This document shows positions 33,096 through 41,886 of a DNA stretch of 61,198 bases, in pieces. Each line of letters begins with the position of its first letter. Position 1 is the first letter of the stretch. The notes below the pieces were generated by a model. The model was given only the letters and a program-made list of their open reading frames with translations. It made no database searches and had not been told where the DNA came from. The DNA is from Symbiodinium natans (Eukaryota > Sar > Dinophyceae > Suessiales > Symbiodiniaceae): contig CAJNDS010000669.1 of NCBI GenBank assembly GCA_905221605.1, positions 859,751-920,948 on the forward strand. The letters run 5' to 3'. The position numbers and the translations under genes were made by a program.

Positions 33096-33191
33096 CCCTA
33101 CTACCTCCCTCTATACTCCCCCCCCACAAGGTTCCCCCCAAAATTAAGAACCTCGGTGGGGGGGGGTAAAGTATAGAGGGTGGTAGTAGGG
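33096..33191. repeat. long imperfect inverted repeat (hairpin)
   Basis: The left arm CCCTACTACCTCCCTCTATA plus a C run (33,096-33,127) pairs with a right arm of G run, AAAG and TATAGAGGGTGGTAGTAGGG (33,155-33,191). The centre holds a nested GGTTCCCCCCA/AAGAACC pairing. It could be a small MITE-like element, but no target-site duplication was identified. Confidence 0.7.
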
Positions 33192-33615
33192 AAGCCCATG
33201 ATTGCTGTGAGCTCTTGTGAGAAACGCACACTCGTCAGAGGCCTCCAAGAAGCGCCACACGACGAGTCCGACGGCACCTTGGCGAGTCTTCTTCCTGCGG
33301 TCGCTGTTTTTCATGCTCCAAACCCATGCAGCTTTTTACGACATCTGTGACCGAGCTTGTGTCCGAGCTCCACCCCGCAATGCTGAAGACCCTTAGTGCC
33401 CTTAAACTTAAGATCATCTTAAGATCTCTGTAAAATCTCAATCCTGGAGTCCTGGATTGCGACTCAGATCGTTGTAATGGCGCCGGCTCTCCAAGATGGA
33501 TCAGCTCGAGGTCCAAGTCCCGTCTCAGCCCCGATCCTGCTGTGAGTGCTTCGGGGTGTTTCGGAGTTGCTTGCTATGTATTTCTGGTAAGAAACGTGTG
33601 CAAACTATATGCCAG

Positions 33616-33675
33616 CTGTCGAGAACACTCGTGACAGCGCTGTCTGCCGACGTGTCTGATGTCCGGGCCATGCAG
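33616..33675 (+). CDS. small exon with GC donor
   Basis: A GCCAG acceptor is followed by exactly 20 codons, LSRTLVTALSADVSDVRAMQ, ending in CAG then GCATAT. GC donors are known from dinoflagellate introns. If the donor is not used, the frame reads on to TGA at about 33,709 (AYRRRESKAC). Confidence 0.42.
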
Positions 33676-34063
33676 GCATATAGACGGCGAGAATCGAAAG
33701 CCTGTTGATTTGTCTACAGTTCGGGATCGGGTGGGCAGCAACCTGAGGCTCAAAGCTCGAATCGTATTTGTAGGGATGCCGGCGGTCTTTTGTTGGGAAT
33801 ATGGCCGGATGTTATGCAGGTGTGCATGTGCTTGCAGTCCCTGAGCCCTGAGCACGGAAGCCAACGCCCCGAACCCCAATACGAGCAAGGCATTCTGCCA
33901 AACGAACCTGAACAACCCTAAACCCCATTCCCCCGATGAATGCCCTGGGGACGGGAGTTGCTGGCGCGCTCCTTTCGGGGCTCGATGTTTTGTTGGCGGC
34001 TTGCCTTTTTTTGGGTTCGGATATGTTTGGAATCACGTGTGGCAATTCGGGGCATAGTGGCAG

Positions 34064-34215
34064 ACACCCCGCATTACCAAGGAGGCCAACATGCGGCTCT
34101 CGTTGCAAGCAGAGGAGGTCAGGACCTTGCGCCACCAGACTTTCGAGATTTTCCTGCAGACATTGCGGCACAGCCATGTGCTGCCAGGAGCGCAGGTCCT
34201 GAGGCTTCGCCCAAG
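34064..34215 (+). CDS. exon with canonical splice sites
   Basis: A GGCAG acceptor preceded by an in-frame stop is followed by TPRITKEANMRLSLQAEEVR, TLRHQTFEIFLQTLRHSHVL and PGAQVLRLRP, ending AG before a perfect GTGAGT at 34216. It is amphipathic helical. Two alternative frames are open, but this one has the best GC3 and composition. Confidence 0.62.
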
Positions 34216-36181
34216 GTGAGTCATGGGGCCGTGTGCCGAAGGGGACGGTCTGGGCACAGGCAGGTCTCCGTAGATTCACTGTAGGTGTTGATGTTCTTGT
34301 TGTGTCGGTGCAACTTGACCCGAGCTCTCCCGACATGGCTTCCATTCTTCCCCCAACTCATCCCAATGCCATACTGCACCTGGTGCTCGTAATTGCTCGT
34401 ACCATCCTCAATGGCTCGCATCTCGCTCGTATCTCGCCAGTAGCCTGCCAATGGCTCGGTATCAGTCTCCTTACCAGGTTGTCGACTGGCCTCGGCTGAA
34501 GCTTCAAGCTTGGCACGTAGCAGTAACTAGCAAGTAGCACTGGGCTGCATGGATGGCACGGAGCTTTCGCAACGTTCTCGAATGTTTGCGAGTCAAAGTG
34601 TCCGATGAGCACACTCAAAATTTCCGTTGCTTCATGACATGGCTCCACATGCCTGGCAGTGCCTGACATTGCTTGGCCTATCTTGGCCTTTTCACCAGCA
34701 TCACGCAGCCCGATTGTTAGTTGAGCAAGATTCCCCCCGGATCTGGGCCTGCACCGCAACAACTACACGTGCAAAGAGCGCTGGTGAAGCTACCATGATG
34801 CAGTACAAAATCATATATTCTCCTTGTATACATGGTAGATTGCGAGACCCTTGTCTTTTCCCGATTGGTATCTCATGGTCGGTGAGTTCGGGGAGACATT
34901 CTTGAGGTGCGTGACAGCTGACAGACCTGCTTGAAGCCGTTGCCTGGGCAAGAGTCGGCAAGAGCTCTGTCTGCTTGCTTGAAAGTAGCAAACTAGTGGC
35001 ACACAAGTTCATGGTCGCTCCAGTTATGCCCCATGATCATCTCTTATATCAGCCGTGTGTAGCCTCCTATCATCCACTACCCGAGGGCGTTCCATAGGCC
35101 GTTCCATAGGCATCCCCAGCGGTCCGGGAGTCCTGGAGCTTTTGAGGTCCTCAAAACACCCGCAGGCTTGTCTGCCCCTTCTCTCTGCTTTGGGACCATG
35201 GGACCTGGGACCACGGGACTCAAAGTGCAAAGGTGCCGCTGTCCTACCGAATTGAAAGCCCTACAGGAAGGCGGCGCTTATCACAGCTAAGCCACTTTCG
35301 CTTGTTCGCTTCATTCCACTTCATCTCGTACAATTCTGAAAATCAATCGGTTCAATTTGTCGATGCGTCAAGGAGAGACCTCTTAATTAGCCACTTAGAG
35401 CCTCAGGGTCTTAAAGAATGAACTCCCCGCCCCCCGACGTGCGACTATGTGTCCTTGCGAACCAAACTAATGATGCTGTAGCCTTAGAGTCATCTGCAGC
35501 CTTTCTGTTGCCGTTCTGTTGCTGTTTTCTATGCTGCAAAACATCCGTGAACGTTTAAATAACTTAGTGCCGTACCTTTTGGGCTCCTCTCGACTCGCCA
35601 TTTGCACGGCCTGGTTTGCGACGGGCCACGGTGCTCGAAGCCCGCGGTCCCATCCCTCGATAGCTTAAGGCGCACCCTTAAAGGGTCTCAGCTGAGGAAA
35701 AGTGGCGAATCCCTCTGCGCATCTTTGTACCAAAGAAAGGGTGAAGAGTGAGTCTTTGGACTCAACTTGAACGAAGGATTGAACTCTCAGGTTGCTGGTT
35801 ACAAAAGTGTGATGGTCGCCAAGGCCAGCGCCGGCCTCTTGAGCACTGGCCTCACGCCGTGCGCATGAGGCGGGCTCGCAAGCATGTTTACAAAATGGTT
35901 CTCAAGCTGGTTCTCAAACGTTCTGTTTTCGACTCTTTAAGGTTCTTTTTTGTTTTGAAGCCCCACGAGGGAGCTCCTGACCTGAACTCGGAACCTGTTG
36001 TGCAGTCTGGGAAGTGAGCACTGTTGAGAAGCCGCTCATAATTTCTCATTTCTCATGGCCAAGCCAAGCTTGAAACACTGGATGTCGTGCTTGTGCTGAG
36101 CCGTAAGTGGTGAGCGCTTGGGAGGCGCGAAGTTGGCCTCCCGAATTCTCTGAGAGCTGGTGGTGGCTTGAGGAAACACAG
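34216..36181. other. few or no exons
   Basis: 2 kb with only weak islands: 34,333-34,499 (hydrophobic, MASILPPTHPNAILHLVLVI), 35,240-35,292 (TELKALQEGGAYHS) and 35,357-35,421 (VDASRRDLLISHLEPQGLKE). A 13-bp direct repeat (GCCGTTCCATAGG type) lies at 35,088-35,112. Confidence 0.3.
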
Positions 36182-36270
36182 GAAACCCGGCGCGCACTGA
36201 GACTTCATGCCGTCCTTGCGCAGGCCTTAATTCGAATGGGCGAATTGGGCTTTGCATCTCCCCCAAGTTG
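36182..36270 (+). CDS. probable exon, helical
   Basis: An ACACAG acceptor is followed by ETRRALRLHAVLAQALIRMG and ELGFASP. Amphipathic helix with a hydrophobic face. The frame is open from 36,107, so the exon may start earlier (a Trp-rich lead-in). The donor is unclear. Confidence 0.42.
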
Positions 36271-36472
36271 TCCTGATGCCGGCGTGTCTAGATCCTGGAA
36301 ACGCTGAAGAGAGTGTAGTCGCTGCTAGAAAGAAGGGCACAGGAACAACTCGGAGTGCACAGTGGCGTAGCAGTTGCCACGACGGGTGTTGGGAGCTCGG
36401 GCTTTGGAAGCATCCCGGCATCACAAGTCGTTGTGCAAGCATCGAGCTAATCCCCTCCGCATTTGGCCAAAG

Positions 36473-36573
36473 GTCAATGTGAGAGCATCTCGGAACGCTG
36501 CCACGAGCGGGATAGACGGATCGCAGTCAATCCGAGACGTTGGGCACGCCTGGACAGGATGAAAACGGACTAG
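36473..36573 (+). CDS. probable exon, Arg-rich
   Basis: After a CAAAG acceptor the frame reads QCESISERCHERDRRIAVNP and RRWARLDRMKTD to TAG at 36,571-36,573. Basic, possibly nucleic-acid or membrane-surface binding. The 76-codon frame overlapping from 36,252 is a competitor. From 36,640 to 36,760 a weaker island reads HNLAEDPGGSRYKLVHDRKM. Confidence 0.4.
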
Positions 36574-37628
36574 AAAATTCGACAAACCATGGCAGCTTAA
36601 AGGTCGCGGGAAAATCCCACCCAAATCTTTAGTAGTTTGCACAACCTCGCCGAGGATCCCGGAGGCAGTCGGTATAAGTTGGTTCACGACAGGAAAATGT
36701 TGATAAAATCTGCGGAAGTTGCTGCACAACCGGTGTCGTTGCTGTATCTGGTGGCGCTTAAGGACCTGTCATGCCCATGTCGACATGTTATTCTGGGGGT
36801 TGTGACTCTGGAGAGTAAATATATAATCGTTAATAACATATTAACAGAATCACATAATTGCAAGATAACGTAATAGCAGGAATATAGTAAGTGTAGAGTG
36901 TTCGCCAAGAGTGTTTGCTCTCAGCCTCTTTTGCAAGTCCCGAAGAAGTTGTCTTCGAAGTGTTTGCTACAGCCTCTGTAGTTTGTACAGGAAAGGGTAG
37001 CTTCAGCTCTTTCCATACCGCGGCTGCTAGTGTAATTTCAGTGTTGGGATGCTTTTTGGTAAGCTTGCTTTCATAGATGAGACGCTTATCAAAATAGATG
37101 CAAGATGATTCAAATTCTTAGGCCCTTCCATGACAGAACAAGGTCTGCTGTGAGTGCCGTCCGGGTCATGCAGTCATGCATGAGACGCGTTTGGTCGCAT
37201 GTTTGTATTGAATAAAGGGGTTCAAGCTTGAAGGCAAACACTAACACTGCGCGGCCTTGCCGGGCATCACCGAAGCAAAAGCTTGGCTCAGTTCTGCCCT
37301 GGTTTTCAGCCCTTCTTTGCTGGACGCCGACCATGTCGCTGTTCAACGTCTGGGGCTCACGTGCTCCAGAAACTTTCCCTGACCACCGCTCAGTGTCGTG
37401 GCCGGTCGAGTCATGTCGAGTCCCCGCTTACCCCCTTGCAGAAAATACATTCAGGTCTTGTGCCTCGGGCTGGTGGCTCGGGCTTCCGCCTGGGCCCGCG
37501 CCTCCTTGACGGTGACTGGAGAGGCTCCTGCAGGGGGGGGGGGGGGCAGGTTGCAGGGAAGGTGCCCAAAAATCCCAAGAATGAATCATGAAACCCGCTC
37601 GCTTGAGATGATGGGTGTCTTTTGTCAG

Positions 37629-37710
37629 GTACTCGCGGACAGGCCCTTCAAGGACTTTGCGTACTGGATGCCCTCTTTAGCGCTGCTTGAGCAAGCGCTT
37701 GTTTCTGCAT
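37629..37710 (+). CDS. probable exon
   Basis: A TTGTCAG acceptor is followed by VLADRPFKDFAYWMPSLALL and EQAL in a 194-codon open frame. The upstream half of that frame includes a G-run and is less credible, so I start at the acceptor. Confidence 0.4.
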
Positions 37711-37723
37711 CCTCGTGGCTCAG

Positions 37724-37808
37724 GACTACATTGGGGAGGTCAAATCGATGGCTCCCAACCTGGGTTCCCTCCAGCAGCTGCGTTTCGAATGGAAGCGCCT
37801 TTCTAACA
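37724..37808 (+). CDS. exon, helical
   Basis: A GGCTCAG acceptor is followed by DYIGEVKSMAPNLGSLQQLR and FEWKRLSNS. GC3-rich with a leucine/glutamine helix. It is the last clear exon before the compact gene at 38.16 kb. A further Gln/Glu-rich island in the same frame lies at 37,870-37,945. Confidence 0.55.
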
Positions 37809-38156
37809 GTCCTCATATTTGGTCTTGGCTGGGTCTGGGCAGGTCTTGGGGAAGGCATGAGGGCACTGTTAGGGCACCAGAATTGCAGCAGGACGAGCAT
37901 CAAGAAACAACACTTGCAACAGCCTGCTGGGGACGCCAGTGTTAACCGGCTAAATATTCGATCCCTTATCGGCTGCCTGTAGCAGCTGTAACAGACCGGC
38001 AGTAGATCGTAGATCTAGCAGATCTGAAGGCTGATGGGCAGCTGCTGTGGCGAGAACGAAGGCAGGGAAACGCGGGGACAGATTCCCGAGTTGTTGCCGA
38101 AACATGCGCTGGTAGAGGGTTTTGGGTTTCGAGGGCGCTCTTGAGCAGGCGCCGCA

Positions 38157-38660
38157 ATGGAGATTCAGAACGGCATCAACACGAACGCCATCTACGGACC
38201 TACAGATGAGCTTGCCAAGACAATCTTCGAGGAGAATGGTTGCAGTCCGGTGGCGGAGAAGGATATGAACCAGATGGGCAAAGCAGGCTGCAGCTACTTC
38301 AGCATCTTCGAGAACGTCGCCCATGCTGACCATGACTATGCCGCCAATTGCGTGCCGGGTTTGGTCTGCAGCGCGGACGTTGTAGGCATGACCAAGGGTC
38401 TGATTGCAACCTACGGCGTGGTCATGCAGATTTTGCAGCCCAACCTTGGTTCGCTGGCAAACATCTTCACGGGACCCATCGACAAGTGCTATGACGGCAT
38501 GAACAAGCTCAATGCGGGCGAGTTGGAGCATTCCTTTGTCACGACACCCATTATGGGCCCGTTTAATATTAAGCTCGGCGAGACTACGAAGATGGTGGTT
38601 GAGGGCATGAGCCATGTCGGTGCTCTCGATTCCCTGAAGAATTGCCAGGACGGGTGGCAT
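38157..38660 (+). CDS. first large exon of a compact gene
   Basis: The ATG at 38,157 (context GCCGCAATGG) has an in-frame TGA 12 nt upstream. About 168 codons follow, reading MEIQNGINTNAIYGPTDELA, with Cys residues near positions 29, 46, 65, 71, 109 and 161, and a hydrophobic middle (GMTKGLIATYGVVMQILQPN). GC3 is high. The donor is probably GTGGCA near 38,654, or just before. The spread of Cys and Gly suggests a folded globular protein, but no family is recognised. The long antisense frame (37,950-38,759) is a shadow. Confidence 0.65.
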
Positions 38661-38710
38661 GGAGGGCCTTAAGTGGAGGAAGCCCCTCCCCGAGCCCCCA
38701 AGCACGAACT

Positions 38711-38760
38711 CGATTTCCCCCCAACGAAGACAAACCCGATTTCCCCCCAACGAAGACACA
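38711..38760. repeat. 26-bp tandem duplication
   Basis: Two adjacent copies of a 26-bp unit starting CGATTTCCCCCCAACGAAGA (38,711-38,736 and 38,737-38,760) lie in the presumed first intron. The end of the second copy supplies the acceptor-like GAAG before the next exon. Confidence 0.85.
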
Positions 38761-38853
38761 TTGCTTCTGCGCCAGAACGCAACGGACGTTGGCTACCTGT
38801 TCGTCCACAAGAACCTCTACTGGAGCCACAAGAAGGATGCCGTCGACCTCGAG
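38756..38853 (+). CDS. exon 2 of the compact gene
   Basis: After GAAG the frame reads TLLLRQNATDVGYLFVHKNL and YWSHKKDAVDLE, with a GTGGGG donor at 38854. GC3 is very high. It contains an Asn-Ala-Thr glycosylation-type sequon, but no signal peptide was seen in exon 1. The acceptor is provided by the duplicated 26-bp unit. Confidence 0.52.
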
Positions 38854-38979
38854 GTGGGGGTTTGGTACATCTTGGACCAACTGACTTAAACACAAAATCA
38901 AATCTCGTGTTATGCGCGCACGAGTGCGCACCCGGGCGCGGGACACGGCACGGGACGCAAAAGACGGGCTTGTGAGCAG

Positions 38980-39055
38980 GGCTTCTCGGAGTACAAGGCG
39001 TCGAAGGAAGCGGAGGAGGAGGCCAAGGCGAGGCAGAAGCAGATGAGCCTCGGAT
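38980..39055 (+). CDS. exon 3 of the compact gene
   Basis: A GAGCAG acceptor is followed by GFSEYKASKEAEEEAKARQK and QMSLG, with a GTGAGC donor at 39056. Glu/Ala/Lys-rich single helix. The phase does not match my next exon start exactly, so one boundary is off or a small exon is missing. Confidence 0.58.
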
Positions 39056-39134
39056 GTGAGCACCTTTAAGTCAGGACAGTCAGGACACGAGGAACCGCGG
39101 TCCATGAGCAGACTGGCAGAACTCTTGAACCCAG

Positions 39135-39309
39135 GCAAGCAATCGCGAAGTCCACAGACAAGGGCGACACGGAGGCTGCAGAGGAGACACTGGAGAAGGC
39201 TGGCCGCCCGTCCTCACGCAGCGTCACGGAGCGTCATGGAGCGCCACGTCAGGCCGATGCCGATGTCCCCCCTCCTAAGGCGGAGGTGGACCAGAGTGCC
39301 CCATCCTCA
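39135..39309 (+). CDS. exon 4 of the compact gene, acidic/Pro-rich
   Basis: A CCCAG acceptor is followed by QAIAKSTDKGDTEAAEETLE, KAGRPSSRSVTERHGAPRQA and DADVPPPKAEVDQSAPSS, with a GTGCAT donor at 39310. Third positions are almost all G or C. A disordered, charged region that links the N-terminal part to the rest. Confidence 0.6.
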
Positions 39310-39360
39310 GTGCATCGCACGTCGATGCGCGTCAGGTCAGCCTAAATCCCAGTGATTGAG

Positions 39361-39480
39361 AGATCCGGCGGCCAGGCCGTCACTTCCGCCAAGAACACCG
39401 GGAAGCTCTCGGTGCCCGTGGGCGCCCGGTGCTCAGCAGACTCAGCTGATCATGCTGCAGACCCTGTGCAGACCGATGCA
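39361..39480 (+). CDS. exon 5 of the compact gene
   Basis: A TTGAG acceptor is followed by RSGGQAVTSAKNTGKLSVPV and GARCSADSADHAADP. GC3 is very high over the first 25 codons. The end is uncertain because CTCAG and CAGAC motifs inside could be splice sites. Confidence 0.42.
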
Positions 39481-39530
39481 AGCGACAAGAGTCTCGCATG
39501 GTCCTACGTGCCTGATCGTGCCTGCGCCAG

Positions 39531-39580
39531 GGCAAGATTGAGATCAAGGGTGTGCCCAAGGAGGACGTGGGTGCCTCAGA
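39531..39580 (+). CDS. exon 6 of the compact gene
   Basis: A GCGCCAG acceptor is followed by GKIEIKGVPKEDVGASES, ending near a GTCATG. This frame remains open to TAA at 39,672, but the next acceptor opens a more convincing frame, so I end it early. Confidence 0.45.
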
Positions 39581-39636
39581 GTCATGTCATGAGGGATCAG
39601 AATGCCCTCATAGCGACGACACTGTTCTCACTGCAG

Positions 39637-39722
39637 TCCGCTGCTGTGGTGAAAGCGCTCGGGCTCGGCGATAAAGTCAACATTGCCGCCCGGCCTCTCA
39701 AAGCTGGTGCTACGGCATTTGT
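39637..39722 (+). CDS. exon 7 of the compact gene
   Basis: A CACTGCAG acceptor is followed by SAAVVKALGLGDKVNIAARP and LKAGATAFVH, very GC3-rich. The Gly/Val/Ala pattern suggests a beta-turn-beta unit. The frame stays open beyond, but composition degrades after about 39,722. Confidence 0.52.
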
Positions 39723-39995
39723 CCATCTCAGTTCAGTGCAAATGTCTAAAGATTTTCAGTTCTGTGGGATGTTGGCAGTCTTATTCTTGTGTCCGTCGTC
39801 GTTTTTCGTCAGCAGGTTGCAGGGCCCAGTACCTTAACAAGCTCCCCTGCGCTCGCGCAATCCTTCTGAGTCTCCTGATTTCGCGAGCCGCACAGGATCG
39901 CCGCCTGTCCGAGACGCTCATCTGAAGAAGAGGTGCAGTGCACGTTTCACAGAGCAAAGCCTCATCAATTCCTAGAAGCGACGAACTGCGACCAG

Positions 39996-40317
39996 GGACC
40001 ACTTCCATCCTGAGGGACAGACCTTTGAAGCCCAGCGAGAATTTGGATTCTACGCCGCAGTTTCGTTGACCTTGACCGCCTTGCTGCGCTGCTGTCAGTT
40101 TGGTGTCAAATTTGAGAACTGTCTCTGGCCACTCCGGCCTCTCAAGTCATGCGTCTTGCAGCCAGTCGAGGGAACCTTGGACCCTCAGCAACCCCTTCAA
40201 GAAACCCCTACCGGTACCCACTCGAAAGTGTCAATTGTCGGGAGATGGCGCTCTCTGAGACCCCATGGCATGAGAGCGCTGCAGTGGCCAGGAGAGAACA
40301 TGTCCGTACGAGTGTGA
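39996..40317 (+). CDS. probable last exon of the compact gene
   Basis: A GACCAG acceptor is followed by RDHFHPEGQTFEAQREFGFY, then a Leu/Cys stretch and a Gln/Pro-rich tail, ending TGA at 40,315-40,317. AATAAAAG lies at 40,323; AAAAG-type signals are described downstream of dinoflagellate stops. A donor (GTTTCG) near 40,060 could instead end the coding part. Confidence 0.42.
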
Positions 40318-40579
40318 CACAGAATAAAAGGCACACGCGAAAAGCAGAAGCGCGGACTCTCTCCCTCCATCTCATCCTCTCACCTCAGGGCCAGTCCCCA
40401 CGGTCCCCCGTTCCCAAGAACTTGCGACCAGTATGAACTTGCTGAAGACGGCAGATGTCACTCATGGCAGCTGACTTGTCAACAACTTTCTCGTCAAGTT
40501 GTTCGAAGAGAAGCTGTACGTAACTCAAGTTGTATCTCGCTGCTTGAGTGCACAGACGTGTGGCTCTCAGCGGGCAGCC

Positions 40580-40588
40580 TTATATAGG
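40580..40588 (+). promoter_or_regulatory. TATA-like box conserved in module A
   Basis: TTATATAGG here corresponds to TTATATCGG in copy 2 (about 52,439) and TTATACTATAGG in copy 3 (about 59,637), each followed by AGTGTGAC or AGCGTGAC about 170-180 bp before the shared ATG. Dinoflagellate promoters generally lack TATA boxes, so this may be chance, or an element inherited from a mobile or viral-like source. Confidence 0.22.
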
Positions 40589-40749
40589 AGTGTGACAAAG
40601 AAGTTGTAATGCAGTTCACCGTATGGTACGTCAACCACGCGCCGACGTCACGAATGTGTGCTCAACGCCTGTTCTTCAGGCTCCTATGTCATGATGGTCC
40701 TTATTTCTCGTCTCCAGGCAAGCAAACGTGAGACCTTGCTTGGCTCATC

Positions 40750-41097
40750 ATGTCGGCGCTGCTGTTCGACGTATTCGTGGAGGCGCTGCACATCGCGGTG
40801 AATGAGGACAGGGAGCAGACGCATTTTTGGCAGTTTCAGACGGGACCTCCTGCCATTGCTGAGGCCATCCATCGGAGGCGAGCGTTCGAAAAGGAGCTCC
40901 TGCAGGAGGTGTCGACATGGAGCTGCTGGTGCTGCCCAGCAGCGACCTTAGAAGGTCCCTTTTCAACTTGCCCTTTGTGCACTCTTGAGTTCTGCCATGT
41001 TCTGCGATGTTCTGCACTCTGTTCACCCTTCGGCCTCATGCTCCGAAGTGTAGACGAAGATCATGAGGGGGTCTCATGGTCCGTTGTTTGTCAGTGA
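40750..41097 (+). CDS. module A protein, continuous copy
   Basis: 115 codons beginning MSALLFDVFVEALHIAVNED and continuing REQTHFWQFQTGPPAIAEAI and RRRAFEKELLQEVSTWSCWC. GC3 is nearly total in the first 26 codons, and substitutions against copies 2 and 3 there are mostly synonymous. A run of five T joins two halves that are in different frames in the other copies. The later Cys-rich part may be intron. Function unknown. Confidence 0.5.
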   Translation: MSALLFDVFVEALHIAVNEDREQTHFWQFQTGPPAIAEAIHRRRAFEKELLQEVSTWSCWCCPAATLEGPFSTCPLCTLEFCHVLRCSALCSPFGLMLRSVDEDHEGVSWSVVCQ

Positions 41098-41171
41098 CTG
41101 CAGCCGTCCTCCTTCAGCTAGTGCTATTGCCATGTTCGATCCTCCTGTTTGCTGTTTGAGCTTGTCCTGAG

Positions 41172-41203
41172 GCAAAGGAGGTGGACAAACATGACTTTGT
41201 CGT
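41172..41203 (+). CDS. possible 3' mini-exon of module A
   Basis: A CTGAG acceptor is followed by AKEVDKHDFV and a GTGAGG donor at 41204. In copies 2 (about 53,025-53,056) and 3 (about 60,257-60,288) most differences in this frame fall at third positions (GCA/GCC, AAA/AAG, TTT/TTC), which suggests it was once under protein constraint. Confidence 0.38.
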
Positions 41204-41270
41204 GTGAGGCCTGGGGACTCTTGCTCTTCGCCCGCAGCTTTCACTTTCATCCAGGTGCTGAGGCTTATCG

Positions 41271-41741
41271 GTGCTTGAGGCACTAGCACTAGTGAACATG
41301 GGTACCACTGCAGGGTATATACGGGACTACAGAACAGGGGTTGGTAGGCACGTTCCCCTTCAACATCCTTGGTACACAAAGGATCAGTCAGGGGCAGCAG
41401 AACGTCTCTCTACCTCGGGTCTAGAGGTTTTTGCTGTGTCTTCGGTTGAGTTGACTGAAGGTCTCCTTAGCCCTCTAAGCAGTGCTGGCGTCTTGGGGGA
41501 GGTGGCGCTTGGAACCTCCCTTGAGCTGGAGATCTCCTTAGAGCAGCACTTGCAGGCGTCTTGGGTTTTCGGTTCACTGGGGATTTTTTTTCTCTCGCTC
41601 TTTCTGTCCCTGTCTCACTCCCCGTTTTTTCCATTGAAATCTTGGCCTCGGAGAAAGGTGCGAAAGCACATGGACTCGGGCTTTCTTGTAGAGGATGATG
41701 GGTTCGACCTATTGGGGAATCCAACAAAGCTGAGCCCATAA
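41271..41741 (+). CDS. open frame of about 156 codons, doubtful
   Basis: The frame is Leu/Ser/Glu-rich (STSGLEVFAVSSVELTEGLL), then hydrophobic, then basic-acidic (KHMDSGFLVEDDGFDLLGNP) to TAA. No acceptor or strong GC3. The beginning recurs at 61,020-61,198 at the window end, so it is at least part of a repeated segment. Confidence 0.27.
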   Translation: MLEALALVNMGTTAGYIRDYRTGVGRHVPLQHPWYTKDQSGAAERLSTSGLEVFAVSSVELTEGLLSPLSSAGVLGEVALGTSLELEISLEQHLQASWVFGSLGIFFLSLFLSLSHSPFFPLKSWPRRKVRKHMDSGFLVEDDGFDLLGNPTKLSP

Positions 41742-41782
41742 TTTGACCACGTAAGCAAAGAGTTTCAAATGTATGTGACATA

Positions 41783-41849
41783 TGTACATCCATATATACT
41801 ATATAATATCATACATATATATATACACTTATTTAATGGTTTATGTATT

Positions 41850-41886
<37 letters not shown>
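41783..41886. repeat. AT-rich block and AC dinucleotide run
   Basis: CATATATA-type words with two TACATATATAT-like copies lead into about 14 AC repeats (41,860-41,886). Simple repeat; marks the switch to the repeat-rich right part of the window. Confidence 0.9.

Larger units (their letters stand above)
40385..41280 (+). repeat. module A, copy 1
   Basis: A block of about 0.9 kb recurs at 52,205-53,135 and 59,405-60,287. Shared landmarks in order: GGGCCAGTCC, TGTACGTAACTC, a TTATATAGGAGTGTGAC box, GCCGACGTCACGA, TCTCGTCTCCAGGCAAG, the ATG frame described separately, and CCTGGGGACTCTTGCTCTTC. This copy sits just after the compact gene and carries the only uninterrupted frame. Confidence 0.85.

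Noticed and set aside
33812-34345. 177-codon minus frame
   Set aside because: Overlaps the plus exon at 34,064-34,215 with consensus splice sites; no matching minus signals.
37950-38759. 269-codon minus frame
   Set aside because: Antisense shadow of the GC3-rich exon at 38,157-38,660, which has an ATG, a high third-position GC bias on the plus strand and downstream exons.
40750-40830. Module A start (SALLFDVFVEALHIAV) as the LSPLLF-type motif of a LINE reverse transcriptase
   Set aside because: The resemblance is limited to a few residues. No YADD box, endonuclease or further RT motif was seen nearby.
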